A stretch of 64,000 bases of DNA. Origin: Limonium bicolor. Taxonomy: Eukaryota; Streptophyta; Magnoliopsida; Caryophyllales; Plumbaginaceae. Under the pieces are notes generated by a model. That model was given only the letters and a program-made list of their open reading frames with translations, made no database searches and was not told the DNA's origin. How positions within the stretch are numbered: the stretch's first letter is position 1; each line of letters opens with the position of its first letter. The stretch covers positions 273,171,258 through 273,235,257 of the forward strand of contig CM041779.1 of NCBI GenBank assembly GCA_023374045.1, given 5' to 3'. A program made the position numbers and the translations under genes. Below are positions 1 to 12,256 of this stretch, piece after piece.

Positions 1-3000
1 CCCTCTTCTCCTCACAATCCTTCCAATTCCGGCGACGTTGCAAAACCCTAGACCATAGACAGACGACTGTTCTCTTTGTTATAAGTGCAAGACTTATCGA
101 GAGTATTGCACCAGGGTTCCATTTGGGCCATGAATGTTTTGAGTGTTGAGCTTTATTGTGGGCCTAGTAAGCAGTCGCGGATTAGTTTATCGGCCCTTTC
201 TAAATGCACTCACTTTTAAAAGAAATTCTTATTATAGACAATTTAACTGTATTAAAACAATTTTTTTAGTATATTTCTTTCTATGCAATATTACATATTT
301 ACATTTTAGTAATAAGTCTACATAGTACTGAGATTTATTGTACATTATATTTAAAAATATATTTATGAAAACTACTTTTCTCTAATAAAAAAATTTGGAC
401 AAATTTCATAAATTTGCTTAATTCACATTTTCCACTGTGTTTTTAAAATTACACAAATAGCATTTAGTTTAATTAATTTCACAAGATACTACTTTGTCTT
501 ATATTATGTTAATTTCACTCTTAAAGCCCTTGTAAAATGTTCAAAATACGATCATATTAGTTTAGGGAAGTAAGGAATTTCAGTGTACTACTCTATGGGC
601 GTCTGTTTTCTAATTCAACTGGTTAACTAATATGAGGGCATATTAGACTTTTTAGAGGGGCTTTAATGATGAAGCTAACGGAATATGAGACAGAGTGGCA
701 TCTGGTGAAATTAGTTAAAATTGAATGTTATCCAATGTAATTTTAAAAACATAGTGGAAACATGAATTAAAAAATGAAGGAATGTTTCATAAAATTTACC
801 AAATATATATATTTTATGTCAATGCAAGTAAGATGCTTACATTTACATATAAAGAATTCTGACTATGTTTTTCCAGTCCCTCCTCCATTATTTTTGCTTT
901 CAAATAAACGCCATCTATGTCATTATCTATATAGCAATTAAACTTGAAAATGTGAGGATGTTTAAAAGTGTATTAGTTTCCAATGTACAATGCAACTTGT
1001 TACTCCAAAACATAACCAAAGATGACTACATTATTTGTTGTGGTAGACTGAGAGAGTTGTTTAAATAATTATGGTTTAAATAATTAATTTTTTTATCAAT
1101 TTATACCTATTTTCTTTTTGTTTTATTTGTTTGTTCTTTTTTTGTTTATGTGGGAACCCACAACCGCTGTTCTTAGAGTGCGCTCTAGGTAAAACCACGA
1201 GTGACGCGAGCGTCTGTAAACCACCACTTCGATCGGGTAAATCAATCAAGGCAGGCCCTATGCAATAGGCTATGATGAGAAAGTGAAGGTTCAAGGATTC
1301 AAACTCGAGACCAATTGATCCCATACCCCTTCCTTCACCAACTTGGAAGTCCACGTTGGACTAGATTTTTTATTATTACTCAAACATAAATATTACATTT
1401 TATTTGTATATATATAGTTATTGGATTAATATTTACTATCAAATATAAACTATTAATTTATAATTCTAAGTTTATAGCTATTAGGTTACTTTTTACTCTA
1501 AAAGTAAAATGTGACATATATATTCATTTCCTTGTGATAGTGTTAAAAAAATTGCCTGCTTTAAACATAATTCTCGGGTCCGCCATTGTGTATATATGTG
1601 TTCAACTATATTTTAACAGGGCCTAACTATTTAATTTGCTACCTCATAATGTTTGTATACTGATATTATTAATACACTGTATTAGTGTCAAGGTTTCCGT
1701 GAGTAGAATCGTATTTTATATGCTCATTAATATGATTTTAAATATTATTATATGAATAATGTTTCCTTAATGTCAAATCTGCTTTGTACTCACGCCGGTA
1801 TTTATGTACATATTAGGTTATTTTTAATGTAGATCTTTAGTTATGATATTGTCACTTTGTTTTGGGACCTAGTTGGTTGCTTTCTTAGTCGTGGATGACT
1901 AGGTTGAGTTATCCTATTGCGCGCTACATAGGACATCCTTTTATATCTGTTATCACGAGCACTTCCCTGTTATGTATTTGGGGTCTTTGGACTAAATTTG
2001 TTATGTGAAATCTTCAGACCTAATCTGTCATCTATGATCTTTGGACCTCTTTTTTATGCACTAAACTAGGGTCCCTTAAAGTGCAATTTTTTATTATGCA
2101 CTAATGTGTGTGAGATTCTGGGTTGTTTTATTGTGACTTGAATTAGGTTTAAGCTTTTATGCTTATATTATAATTTGGTATAAATATAACTATGTTTAGT
2201 AAAAACGTTTTAAGCGTGGCTCAATTTGTTGATGTTTGTTGCTTACTGAGTGTGTGGTTGTTCAAACTTATCCACTTCAACAGTTTGTAGATTAATAGTT
2301 GACCAACTGCAGCTCCTTCACTTATCTATGTGTTTCAGATTTCTGCTATGTGGTCTTTCACTACTTTTTGAACTGGTTGTATGACCTTATTCCTTAGACG
2401 CTAGGTTTAGATCCTTTGATTTAATTATTGTATATGGAATTTGTAATTTTTGAACTTTTGAGGCCTTATGTGCTTCTAGTCGTTTTAGGGGTACACGACG
2501 TGTCCTGACCTTGGAAACTAGGCCGGTTTTGGGCTTATGACACTTCTCCTTTAGAAAATGTCTTCTCTACTGATTATTCATGGTGTTGGTGTTGTTGCGA
2601 GTTTGAGAGACTCGTTGTGTGGAGAACATAGGCCACCCAACTTTGTTTTTTTCTGGTTGGCGATTGATGTTGTCGTGAGCTGTGATGGTGACCAAGAAAT
2701 GGGGATTTGATTTTGAAATGCGCAGGTGCAAGAGATTCTTGCTTATGAGAGGGGGATACAATTCTGAAGTATCGTTTAGGTGAGCGATGGAGTGTCCCTT
2801 CTACCGGGGTGGCACCCTCTTTGTAATCTGGGGTTATGAGATCAACCCAATCCGTTTGCATTGGTGACTCTGTGATACGACTGGGTTGGAGACGAAGAGG
2901 CAGAGTTGGCCTAGTTCATCACCCAAGGGTTGTCTGGCTGTTTGGCATGGACCGAAATACCAGCTTGAGGCCCATCGTGAAGTGGTTGGGTGACTTCTTG

Positions 3001-3169
3001 GGTAGCAAAAGGGGGTGGGGAGGGGCAACGTAGGGACTTTCGTGGCAATGACATTCCTCTCTTCTTGGTTTCCCATCCCTGTCAGGGGAGGGAGGGGTTG
3101 ATGGCAGAGACGTCGTTGTGCACCTCCTGGTAGCGGAGCTAAATGGTCAAGGATGCTAAGGACTGGTTT
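1..3169. other. Intergenic DNA without a supported gene
   Basis: AT-rich in its first 1.8 kb and mixed in composition after that. The open frames are short, overlap on both strands, and show no recognisable domain, start context or codon pattern. One moderately GC-rich patch near 1140-1370 may be an old SINE-like repeat and is listed separately. The part from about 2570 to 3130 is richer in G and C, with G-runs near 3010, but I recognise nothing in it. Remains of very old transposons are possible. Confidence 0.5.
1138..1370 (-). repeat. Possible SINE-like repeat, reverse strand
   Basis: Read on the reverse strand, this patch contains a motif resembling a tRNA-type B box (gagtttgaatcc) and ends in an A-rich run (the T-rich run near 1090-1145 on the plus strand). 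It is more GC-rich than the DNA around it. I could not find a convincing A box at the expected distance or a clear target site duplication. It could equally be a fragment of an LTR or another dispersed repeat. Weak call. Confidence 0.2.
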
Positions 3170-3252
3170 TGAAATATCCCAAAGATTTAATTAAATAATT
3201 AAAGCCTAATTAAATAATTTATTAAGGCTAGTACGTCCCAATAATGGGTTAT
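3170..3252 (+). repeat. Head fragment of an LTR related to the A/B/C families
   Basis: Starts tgaaatatccc, close to the tgaaatacccc that opens the LTRs of elements A and C, and continues with the AT-rich attaaataatt-type sequence seen near LTR heads here. It is cut after about 83 bases by the CACTA-like start at 3253. It would be the oldest retrotransposon layer in the window. The rest is not identified and may lie beyond the window. Confidence 0.4.
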
Positions 3253-3292
3253 CATTACTAGAAAGTATCTGATTAGGGACAGATTTAGCGAC
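3253..3292 (+). mobile_element. Probable CACTA transposon, left terminus
   Basis: Starts cattactagaaa, close to the cactactagaaa-type terminus of plant CACTA (En/Spm) elements, and runs into agatttagcgac. The gcgac at 3288-3292 is the target site of element A, and the sequence resumes at 17501 with agacaaaaatcg and several gcgacgg-like repeats. Joined across A, this reads like a CACTA terminus with its subterminal repeats. The first bases are degenerate (t where CACTA has c), and the other terminus is not seen. Confidence 0.5.
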
Positions 3293-6200
3293 TGAAATAC
3301 CCCAAACCTTGATATGTGGTTTAAATATTAACCTATGGTATGTAAAGGCTAAAAAGTGCCTTAGAAACATCAGTGAACAAATTAAACCATAGTAAATGCA
3401 ATAAAGCACTAAGATGCAGTTTGAGCAAAAACATGCTCTAAGCTATGAGTGAACTTGGTTAGGACCCAAAGATCCTACCAAGACTTAATAATATTCAATT
3501 ATGATTTTATAAGGCTAATTAAGTCCTTAGGAAACCTTGGTAGACAATGAAACCAAACAAAACACAAATAAATACCTTAAGGTCAATATGGGCTAAAATG
3601 TGCTCTAAGCTTGGAATAAATTTGTATAAGACCTAATGGTCATACCTATGCCTTATAAATATGTTAATGAACATATTAAATCAATTACTAAAGAAAACCA
3701 AGCTTGAAAACAAGTTAGAACACAAAAAGTGCTTTAAGGAGTCTTAAAGCACGTTTTTGAAAAATTGTCTTGTAAATGAGTTTTGAATGGCTAAATGTCC
3801 GTCATTACTCTTAAATATATATGTGTACTATATAATATCACATTTGGATATCTATATCAATAGGAAATCAAAAATTTCACTTCTATGTGCCTTGTTTTTG
3901 TGAATAGTGATTTAATAAGCTAGTTTGTAACATATGTTATCATAAGTAATTAAATTGACAAATAAAGACTAAAGTACCCTTATGTAATAAAGGGGGCCGG
4001 TTTTCTTAAGTGTGTGACTCACCACTCTCTTGTTAATTTACTAAGAAAAGAAAGAATGACTAATTAATGTACTATTTGCTTTATAAGAACAAATATCTTC
4101 AAAAAGCAAAGTTTATCTTCATTCTCTCATTTTTTCTCATTTCACATGGTTCCACTCTTCTTCAACCTCTCTTCTTCTTGTTCTCTCACGGTAATACTCA
4201 CCACCACCATTAAACTCAAGCTTTGACCTCTTGTAAAATCTAACTCACTTGTCCAAATCAAAAACAAACACCACCAATCTCTTCCTCTCATCAAGCTCTT
4301 CATTCCTATCTTCTCAAGACTTCAAGAGCCCCATTTCGGTGCCATGGAGTTCCACCATTGAAGGAGCTTGAGCTTGTGTTTCTACATATTATTGATCTCC
4401 TTTGCTTCTAGGTAAGGAATCTCAAAGAAAATCAAGTTTCTTCCATGTTTTTACCTTGACCGAAAATGCACATTAATGGTGCTCTTTGTGTGACTTTGTT
4501 CTAGATTCATTCCAACCTTTCATGGACAAGGTGGAGTCCTTCTTCATAGATATTCAAACTCTCTTCAAAGATCAAGGTAAAACAATACTTGTTTTTGAAA
4601 CAATGTAAAATTAGGGTTTACAATGAGATGAAGCTTAAAGCTTGAATACTCATTATGATGTTTGTATATTGTTTAGAACTTGACAAGGAATCAAATACCT
4701 TACCGGTTTTATAAGGAAACAAGAAAGAAGTTGTTTGGAAAAGAGGTAAATATACTAACCTAATGTTGTTTAATGCCTTAGGAGAAATGAGCTTATAATG
4801 CTTGTTAAAGCTACCTAAAGAGCAAATGGTGAATGACTTAGTAAAGTGTTCTCAAGAGACTAGTAAAAGAACATGTCTTGTTGTATGTATTTGCAGGTCA
4901 AAGGCATATATATTGTGGAAATTCAGTGTTTAGGATTTATGCACTTTAAGGGCCTAAGAGCCATGTTATTTAAGGGCCTAAGTGCCAAGCAATTTAAGCT
5001 TATGCACTATATTGTGATGTAGTGCTAAATGTGCGAAGTTTGTGTATAAAATGTGTTTGATGGATTTTAGGTGTTCTTGAATGAAATAAGGTAAAAACCT
5101 AAGTGTTTGGATGTGAGTATATACAAGAGAAGCTATGGCCAAATTTGGAAAATGTATAAGAAGTTCTAAGTGGTTTAAACAAGTTTTGGTGAACTAGGAA
5201 GTGTTAAAGGTGAACAAGTGTTTTTTTCTAGTGAATAAAACATGCAAAAAAGAGATTTAGTTAGTAAGAAACGAGGTTGAGAGATGATGTTAAGGTGTAG
5301 AGGAAACACCTTGGTATAGTGGTCATTATAGGTGAAATACCACCTAGAAATCTTAAGGAGAAAACATTCCAAGTGCTAGGAATTTTGTAAGAAATTTGTG
5401 AATGATAAAATGGTTTTGGTGAGTGATTTAAAGAGTTAAGCATATGGCTAAAGGTGTGTTTGATGTGCCAAATGATGTTAGAACACATTAGGAGGCTTGA
5501 GGAAAAGTTTGGAGAAAATTTGACAAGTTTTGGACAACTTCTGGTGTTGTCCGACCCAGTGGTCCGACCCAGGGTGGGTCGGACAGCTCTGTTTTAGTCA
5601 CCGGTTGGAGTTTCTGGAATGGTCCGACCCAGAGGTCTTGGGTCGGACATGGGTCGGACAGGTGTGTTATAAGTCTCTGGAATGGTCCGACCCAGATGGT
5701 TGGGTCGGACATGGGTATTTAAAAGACGGGAAAAGTTTCTGGAACGGTCCGACCCAGTTGTGGGTCGGACAGTGGGTCGGACGGCCCAAAATTTTGTAAA
5801 AAAAAAAACAAAACAATGTCTAAGGTTATGAGATGATGGGGATTATTAAGTAATGGTGTTATAAGATTACTAAGGACATGGTAAGCGAGTTATAATGACA
5901 ATTTAGTGGGGAAAAGTTGTATTGAGATGTAAAAGTAAAACAAGTTAAAATGTGAAGTTATGTAACTAAGTTAACAGGAAAGTTTTAAGCATTAGACTTT
6001 AAACAATCATGTTACCCCGATGTTAATAAAAGTACATGTAATATTATTAGTTGTTCGAGAATTGCTCGAGGAACATAAGTGGACATGGTAAAGTGGACTC
6101 CGGTGACAGGTATGGTTTTCTTGCAACCTGTGTGCTACCGGATTACACCGGCTTGTATGCCAATATGTTTTTCTGTATGTTTGCCACGTTGTAAGATTAA

Positions 6201-7694
6201 ACATGTAATGAGTTTACAGTAATTCATTTATGTGGCATGTTCAACTCCGATACCATCTAACCTCGGAAGTGTTAACCTTAGTTAACTGAGTCTAAGATCA
6301 CATGAGAGTTTGGTATTCGGATTAAACGACCCGAACCTTGGAACGTTCTAACCACGGCTATGCGTGTGTTAATTGTGTGATATGTGTATGTGAATGTAGG
6401 GATCTCCCTTGTGTGTTTAACCCAGTTGTAATACTGTATGGTGTGTAGATGTGATAGACTCCATAGTGGGGTTCTAACTAATATCTAAAAGTAAGTATGT
6501 ACTAACAGTGGTGAGGAATCCGGTTTGGCCGGTCGCGCGTTGTTTGGGAGTGGGTATCCTTCTTAGCCTTACCCTTCTCTCTGTTATGGTTGTTTCCCTC
6601 ACGGGTTATGATCTCCCATTAGTTTATTCCAAAGCTTAGCTATTCTGACTTATGATCGGTTTAGAGGGAACATGTGTTTGTGTGGTGTGTTCGGGCCACC
6701 AAACCCGAACCATCTTAACTTAAGTTACTCGTCCGACTATTAGGACGGTAATGAGTGTTGTTGTATAACGAGCTTATCATGAGGGTGACATCATTCTCTA
6801 GGCTCACCAGTGAATTATCAATGTTTGGGTCGGTTCCTAAGAGAGCCGCTCCCGTTATGTTATGTGTTGTTGTTGTAATGCAATTTCTATTGCGATGTTA
6901 TTATGTGCACGTTGAAACGTGAAAAGTGTTGTTATGTGTTGTTATGTGATGCATGTTATATGTTGTAAAATGTGGAGTATGTGGATCATGGATATGAATC
7001 CCAGTTTGTGATAAGAGGCGTTTAAGGATAACCCGATTAATGGGTAGTTGTCGTCTATTAAGGAAGTAGCTCCATTAGAGGAGGAACACTCTAGGGGTAA
7101 TGAATACCATGAGTGACTTATCGAGTATGGATACGTTATCTGTTTGTTGAGCCCATTGAGGCGGAATGATTCGTGTTGTGTGTTTTAAGTTACATGTATG
7201 ATTTAAATATAATCAACCGCATGCTAAGACGACAAATAGTTGTGCGTGGCCCGGTAGCATGTGGGCTGCGGGATTACCATACCAGCAAAGGTGCTGAGCC
7301 CCTTGGGGGCCACCCTTTCTCTTCTTTTCCTATTTCAGGTACAAAGAGCTGGAAGCCGTTCGAGAGTAGGACGGGGTAGTCGTTGTACATGGGTAATCAT
7401 TTAAGTTGTATATCTACAGTAGGTGTAGTAAGACCGAAATTGTTATCGGCATTAGTTTGTGAATACTCAGTACAGTTGGAAGGTGTATGTTGTTTCTATT
7501 CTTAATGGAAGGGTCAGTAATGTGTAGTCGCTTGGGAATCTAGTCCATCAGACCAGTACAATGTATATGTAATAGCCATGTTAGCCACGTGGGTGGTTAA
7601 CGGCGTGTAACACCAACGAGTTAAGTAATGTGATGAAGTTTGTTTTTCCGCTGCAGTTTATTGTAAGTGTGTTAATGTTGGATGGGGTGTTACA
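3293..7694 (+). repeat. Element A 5' LTR
   Basis: 4402 bases, TG...CA ends, nearly identical to 13080-17495. It contains a cluster of inverted gtccgaccc/gggtcggac motifs (5549-5782) and a plausible TATA-like stretch in ctttataagaac near 4080, followed by a pyrimidine-rich leader; I cannot place the transcription start. Short open frames inside (for example 68 codons at 7173-7379) recur in the other LTR but resemble no protein, and I treat them as chance. Confidence 0.9.
5549..5782. repeat. Cluster of inverted gtccgaccc / gggtcggac motifs in LTR A
   Basis: About ten copies of a 9-10 base word and its reverse complement (gtccgacccag and ctgggtcggac) lie in 234 bases, spaced so that neighbouring copies can fold into several alternative hairpins. 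The stretch is much more GC-rich than the rest of the LTR. The partner copy lies at 15345-15589. Confidence 0.8.
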
Positions 7695-7699
7695 AAAAG

Positions 7700-7712
7700 T
7701 GGTATCAGAGCG
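7700..7712 (+). other. Element A primer binding site (initiator tRNA-Met)
   Basis: tggtatcagagcg starts five bases after the LTR end and matches the complement of the plant initiator tRNA-Met 3' end except at the last base. It runs into a short stem, agagcg...cgctct, which also occurs in elements B and C. Confidence 0.88.
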
Positions 7713-10700
7713 AAGTATCGCTCTGATGACTGAATTACCGAGCTTAGGAAGTACCGAGTTAGGATTTTAGTACCTTGGGTTAAGGGTTGAGTGATAGCGT
7801 GAGAGATACGCTAGTTAGGAGTAACCAGTGTGTACTAGAAACCTACAGTGTCCAACCCACCCTCCACAATCCCTGTTTTATAATTTGGGAAACAACGCCA
7901 GAGAGATGAAAGTCCTCTCTTACTCGGGAATACCCAATCTGGCTGTTATTAAGTACCTTTAAAGGTATGGAGAACCTATCATACGGTGGATCCCGAAAAG
8001 TGGGAATCCCGGAGACGGTTTCCATCTGAACAATGTTAACCGCATTAATAGCGAAGAATGAAGAATCTTGTGTATAGGAGAATAGAATTTCCGGCAACCT
8101 GGGTCGACATGCTAAGCAGTCGAGAATAACCAGCTTGCAACGCACCAACCGTGCAACAGGCAAGAAATGGATTAATGAAACCCGAGACGAGTGTCTACGG
8201 AACCACAGTTGTCAAATGATACGCTAACGGTATACCAACCGACAAGGGAACTACAACGTAGTGCCCAAACAAGAGACAAGTCTCAGTGACCACGACAAGT
8301 GCGTGGAACGGGCTACGAAGAGGATGCAGTACTAAGTAAGAAAAGGGGGTCTCCCAGAATGGGAAACACCCTAGCTAATGATTATCATGTGAAGATAGTG
8401 AGAAGTTGAAGTTACTCAGAGGGTTATTGTTAAGACTGTAAGGTCGGGTAAGGGCCAACAAGGCCACTGATAACAGTGCGGGTAAAAACAATACCACAAC
8501 TGGTATGTGTTAAACCGATAGCCAGTTAGCATGGCGCACTTGCCATAGCAAGTGCTGCTATAACAGGGCTGTTCGGGAAATTTATAACCACTACAAAGTA
8601 CTTGGTAAAGTACCATAAAGTTAAATGTGATCGTCATAACAGTGGAAGGGCCTGTTAGCCTAACCCCTGTAATTGTAAGTACACCAGTCAGCAAGAAGCT
8701 AGACGTGGTTAAGGTAAGAAGATGTTGTGAAATCATGAGAATTTTTCTTTCAACCCAGATTTATTCAAACTCTTTTCTTTCCAAAACCAGATTTCTTTCA
8801 AACAGATACTTCTTTCTAACCTTCTTCTAAACCAAACCAGTAAAACCAAGGGTAGTTGATAAGAATTCAACAATGGATAAACTTTCCCTCGATTAAGTTC
8901 GGGAAGCATGGAATGAATATTGTCACGGGACAATATAAGGGAGTTGACAACAGAATACTTCACCTAGGCGTGTGACGGACACTACGAGTGTACCAACTGA
9001 ATTGTGGGACGACCGCACTCCGATAGGAGCTTGTGGGCCTGACAGACCTACTTATGGGTTAGTTGGGTAAGTAGTAATGTATCAGTATGGTACCCCACAT
9101 ATGTATACGAGTAGAGTCCGAAACACGGGAAGTAGTCGGCTCCGTTCTACGGTCAGCAGTATAAGTCAAACAAGAATTAAGGACTACCATGAATGGTTGA
9201 AGTTAAGGAACTCAGTTAAGATAACTAGACTAAAGGAATTAGTGAACTCACTTTTAAGGAAATGTTTAAGAGTCAGGAGGTACGAAGTGCACTAACGGTA
9301 ATGAAAAGACATCGTATATGTCTTAAGGATCCTCAGGGATAAACATGATAGCTGGAATGGTGACCCAGCCTGTGCATGGCAAGGCAGATGCCTAATGTGG
9401 ACACATTAATGTGCAATGAACGGGATGAAACTCCCAGAATGAGTACTTACACTACCAGGAAATGTTGATCTTCACAGAAGAAGATAATAAGCCAATTAAG
9501 AACGCAAACGGCGTGGCTAACTGAATATACCAATAGGTGCGAACCAGATGCAATGGCATAACTTACCAACACCCAGGAGCAATCCTTGATGGGTGTTCAC
9601 ATCAACGATAATTGTACGAAATGACATGAGAGAAACACAAGGGTTGAAACTAACACCCAGTTTAGACATAAGTTGTCAGGAGACGGACTGACAATCCTAA
9701 GGGGCATCCCATGAAAGGAAACGGAATGCAACGACCTTGTCATGGAGCTCAATATAACATCCAAACCATGTAATGTTGTACGGAGAAGTACATGTGTGTG
9801 GACAGCTCAAGGCAAATAAGGCTTATAGGCCACAAATAAAATGTGTTATATAAATTAGATTGATTGCAGAAGTTTATGTTATGTAAGTGAATAGAGTGGA
9901 GAACGAACCACTGCACTAAGAGTGGGGATACCTCTCGATATTGTGAAACCGTTGAAGCGGTAGTTATGTGAACCAAACTCAAGAAATACGTTAAGGGTGG
10001 ACCAACATGGTTACTACCACTTGGGAAGACCGAAAGGGTAATAAGTCTAATAGCAACCACCGTACGTGTGGGATGCTAAATGTGTCATGGGCAACGCTCA
10101 ACGAGCACTGGGTAGTCATCCAAATGAATGACGAACCATAATGTAAATGATATAAGTATATGTGTGGAAGTGAAGGTGACAGTAAATACCATGTAAGTTA
10201 GTGTTATACAAGAAGCACGGTGCGCAGCAAGCGACCGTTGTATAAGTGTTGTTAAATAATAATGTGGCAGATAAGACCAGTTATGAATTAAACTCACTGG
10301 AGATGCAAGATAAGCGATGTTAAACAGACTGGGCAATAAGCCAGTGATAGGTACTATGTGATGAGGAACTCAGTGTGAATTTCATGGCGAATCGCATAAG
10401 GGATTTACTGTCAAGAGTTTACGCCTCTGCACTCTGTATGACTGAGTGTTTTGGTATTGCACTTGCGCAGTAATGATCGAGTGGGATAGCTAAGAATTGG
10501 AAACATGTTAATTGTGGAGGAATAATGTTATAAAGGCCGATGCATAGGAAATGCAAGGCCGCACCAATAAAAGAGTACTTGTACAAAACCAAATGTGGAG
10601 ACAAGATTAACAGTAAGTGACTATAGTAGCACTAACTGCCAAATATCAGTATGGAATATACCCCAAATGTTGTAAACAGCTGAGAGAGCACTACACACTA

Positions 10701-11794
10701 GGTAGTAGCTCAATCTCAACCAACATTAAGTCGGAAGGAACAAGTCAATCATTGTGAAATACATAGCTGTATACACAGTAAATTGTTACGGAAGTGAATA
10801 GAAAGTTTATAACTCACCAAATTCGCTAACGGTAAGAGATACCACGCGTCGGTTGAGAAACCATTGTTACCGAGATGAAGGTGACAATTGGGGATGTACA
10901 ATACAGTAAGCATAACAAAATGGGGCAATTAAGCTCTACAGTTACTAGAGTTTCGCAGCAGAAACTAGTGAGCCACTGATTCAAGTGTTGAATGTACATG
11001 GTGAACATGAGTGAATGGCTAATTATTAAAGCCTAGAAGCCTCACAGGCCAGAACCGAAACCGGTTAAGAGTTTAAACAAACTCCAATGAGAATTCTTGG
11101 TTTAGGAACTAAACCGCCAATATGGTTAAGATCCTCTAATCAGAATCCATTGTGTAATAGACCGCGTGGAAGTTAAAACACTTCACGACGGCAGAACATT
11201 TTAAGCCAATGTTTAGTGATTGATTACGTGGGCGTAATCCCTTTTAAGGGGGGTAGAGCGTAAAACCACTTAGTGTGTATTACCGTACAAGTGTACGTGA
11301 CCTATGTTGTGCATAGCACAAAATAATTTGTTTTGATGATTGGTGTATGTGTTACGTAAACATACGCATTCATTCATGGTTTAATTGTGGTAATTGCGCA
11401 CAGAAGATGCGAATACCATTGTGATAAGTGTGTGTATTTGTTAACAATTGTGTGTGATGGTACAAGTGTGGGAGTAGAGAAACTCCCGGGGAACAAAAGC
11501 CCCGACAGTGTATAAATGTGAAACTGTGTGTTGTATTTTGATAAAATATATGTGTATATATATATTATATAGTGATTCATGAAAGGGTATGAAACCGACA
11601 TAGGACCTAGTGAGAATAAGATTCCCTAGGCAACAGGATTAAAGTGAATGGAGGTAACTGATAGACGGAGTTCTATCCTTTGGAGATGTTATGATCATGA
11701 TTAGAATGATTTAAAAGATAGAAAATTGGAAATGAGTGATTTACTTGATGTTTGAAATTGAAGTGGGAGGTGGAACTTGATTTGCATGCGATCG
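7713..11794. other. Element A interior, left part, no coding capacity seen
   Basis: About 4.1 kb of moderately AT-rich sequence with stops in every frame; the longest open frames are just over 100 codons and lie on the reverse strand. No zinc knuckle, DSG protease site, FIDD box or integrase motif was found. The first 100 bases, including a segment like ttaggttaagggttgag, resemble the leader of element C, so this end was probably inherited from a coding relative. Confidence 0.65.
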
Positions 11795-11983
11795 TGTGAC
11801 AGCCCAGCCCAATCAACCCACATGTGTGATATTGTCCGCTTTGGCACGCAGGCCGCACGGATTTGTTCCTGGGGTTTCTCCCCAAAACGCGTCACACAAG
11901 GGAAGAGTATCCCCACCCTAATAAGGTATGGTTCGTGCTCTCTCCCGATCGATGTGGGAGGTAACACCACGACGGGTGTTACA
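11795..11983 (-). repeat. TRIM LTR, left on plus strand (3' LTR of the element)
   Basis: 189 bases, adjacent to the reverse-strand purine tract. A 62-base piece of a similar LTR end is found at 32853-32914 inside another element, so this TRIM family is present more than once locally. Confidence 0.9.
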
Positions 11984-12062
11984 CCCTACCCCCCTTAAGG
12001 AGCCCAGTGCCCTCACGGGCTCACTGGACCCACACCGACCTGGGTCTGGCTCTGATACCATC

Positions 12063-12251
12063 TGTGACAGCCCAGCCCAATCAACCCACATGTGTGATAT
12101 TGTCCGCTTTGGCACGCAGGCCGCACGGATTTGTTCCTGGGGTTTCGCCCCAAAACGCGTCACACAAGGGAAGAGTATCCCCACCCTAATAAGGTATGGT
12201 TCGTGCTCTCTCCCGATCGATGTGGGAGGTAACACCACGCCGGGTGTTACA
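12063..12251 (-). repeat. TRIM LTR, right on plus strand (5' LTR of the element)
   Basis: 189 bases, adjacent to the primer site (ctctgatacca on the plus strand at about 12050-12060). It differs from its partner at the gggtttctcccc/gggtttcgcccc position and in cacgacggg/cacgccggg. Confidence 0.9.
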
Positions 12252-12256
12252 GATCG

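Larger units (their letters stand above)
11795..12251 (-). mobile_element. Complete TRIM retrotransposon inside element A
   Basis: A 457-base element bounded by the target duplication gatcg (11790-11794 and 12252-12256). Its two 189-base LTRs (11795-11983 and 12063-12251) differ at only two positions that I noticed. On the reverse strand each LTR opens TGTAACACCC and closes GGGCTGTCACA. The 79-base interior then gives, in order, a primer site tggtatcagagcc for initiator tRNA-Met and a purine tract aaggggggtaggg next to the other LTR. There is no room for a protein. This is the terminal-repeat retrotransposon in miniature architecture; its helper is unknown. Confidence 0.92.

Noticed and set aside
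7173..7379. 68-codon frame repeated at 16974-17180
   Set aside because: It recurs only because it lies in both LTRs of element A; there is no domain, and nothing suggests expression.
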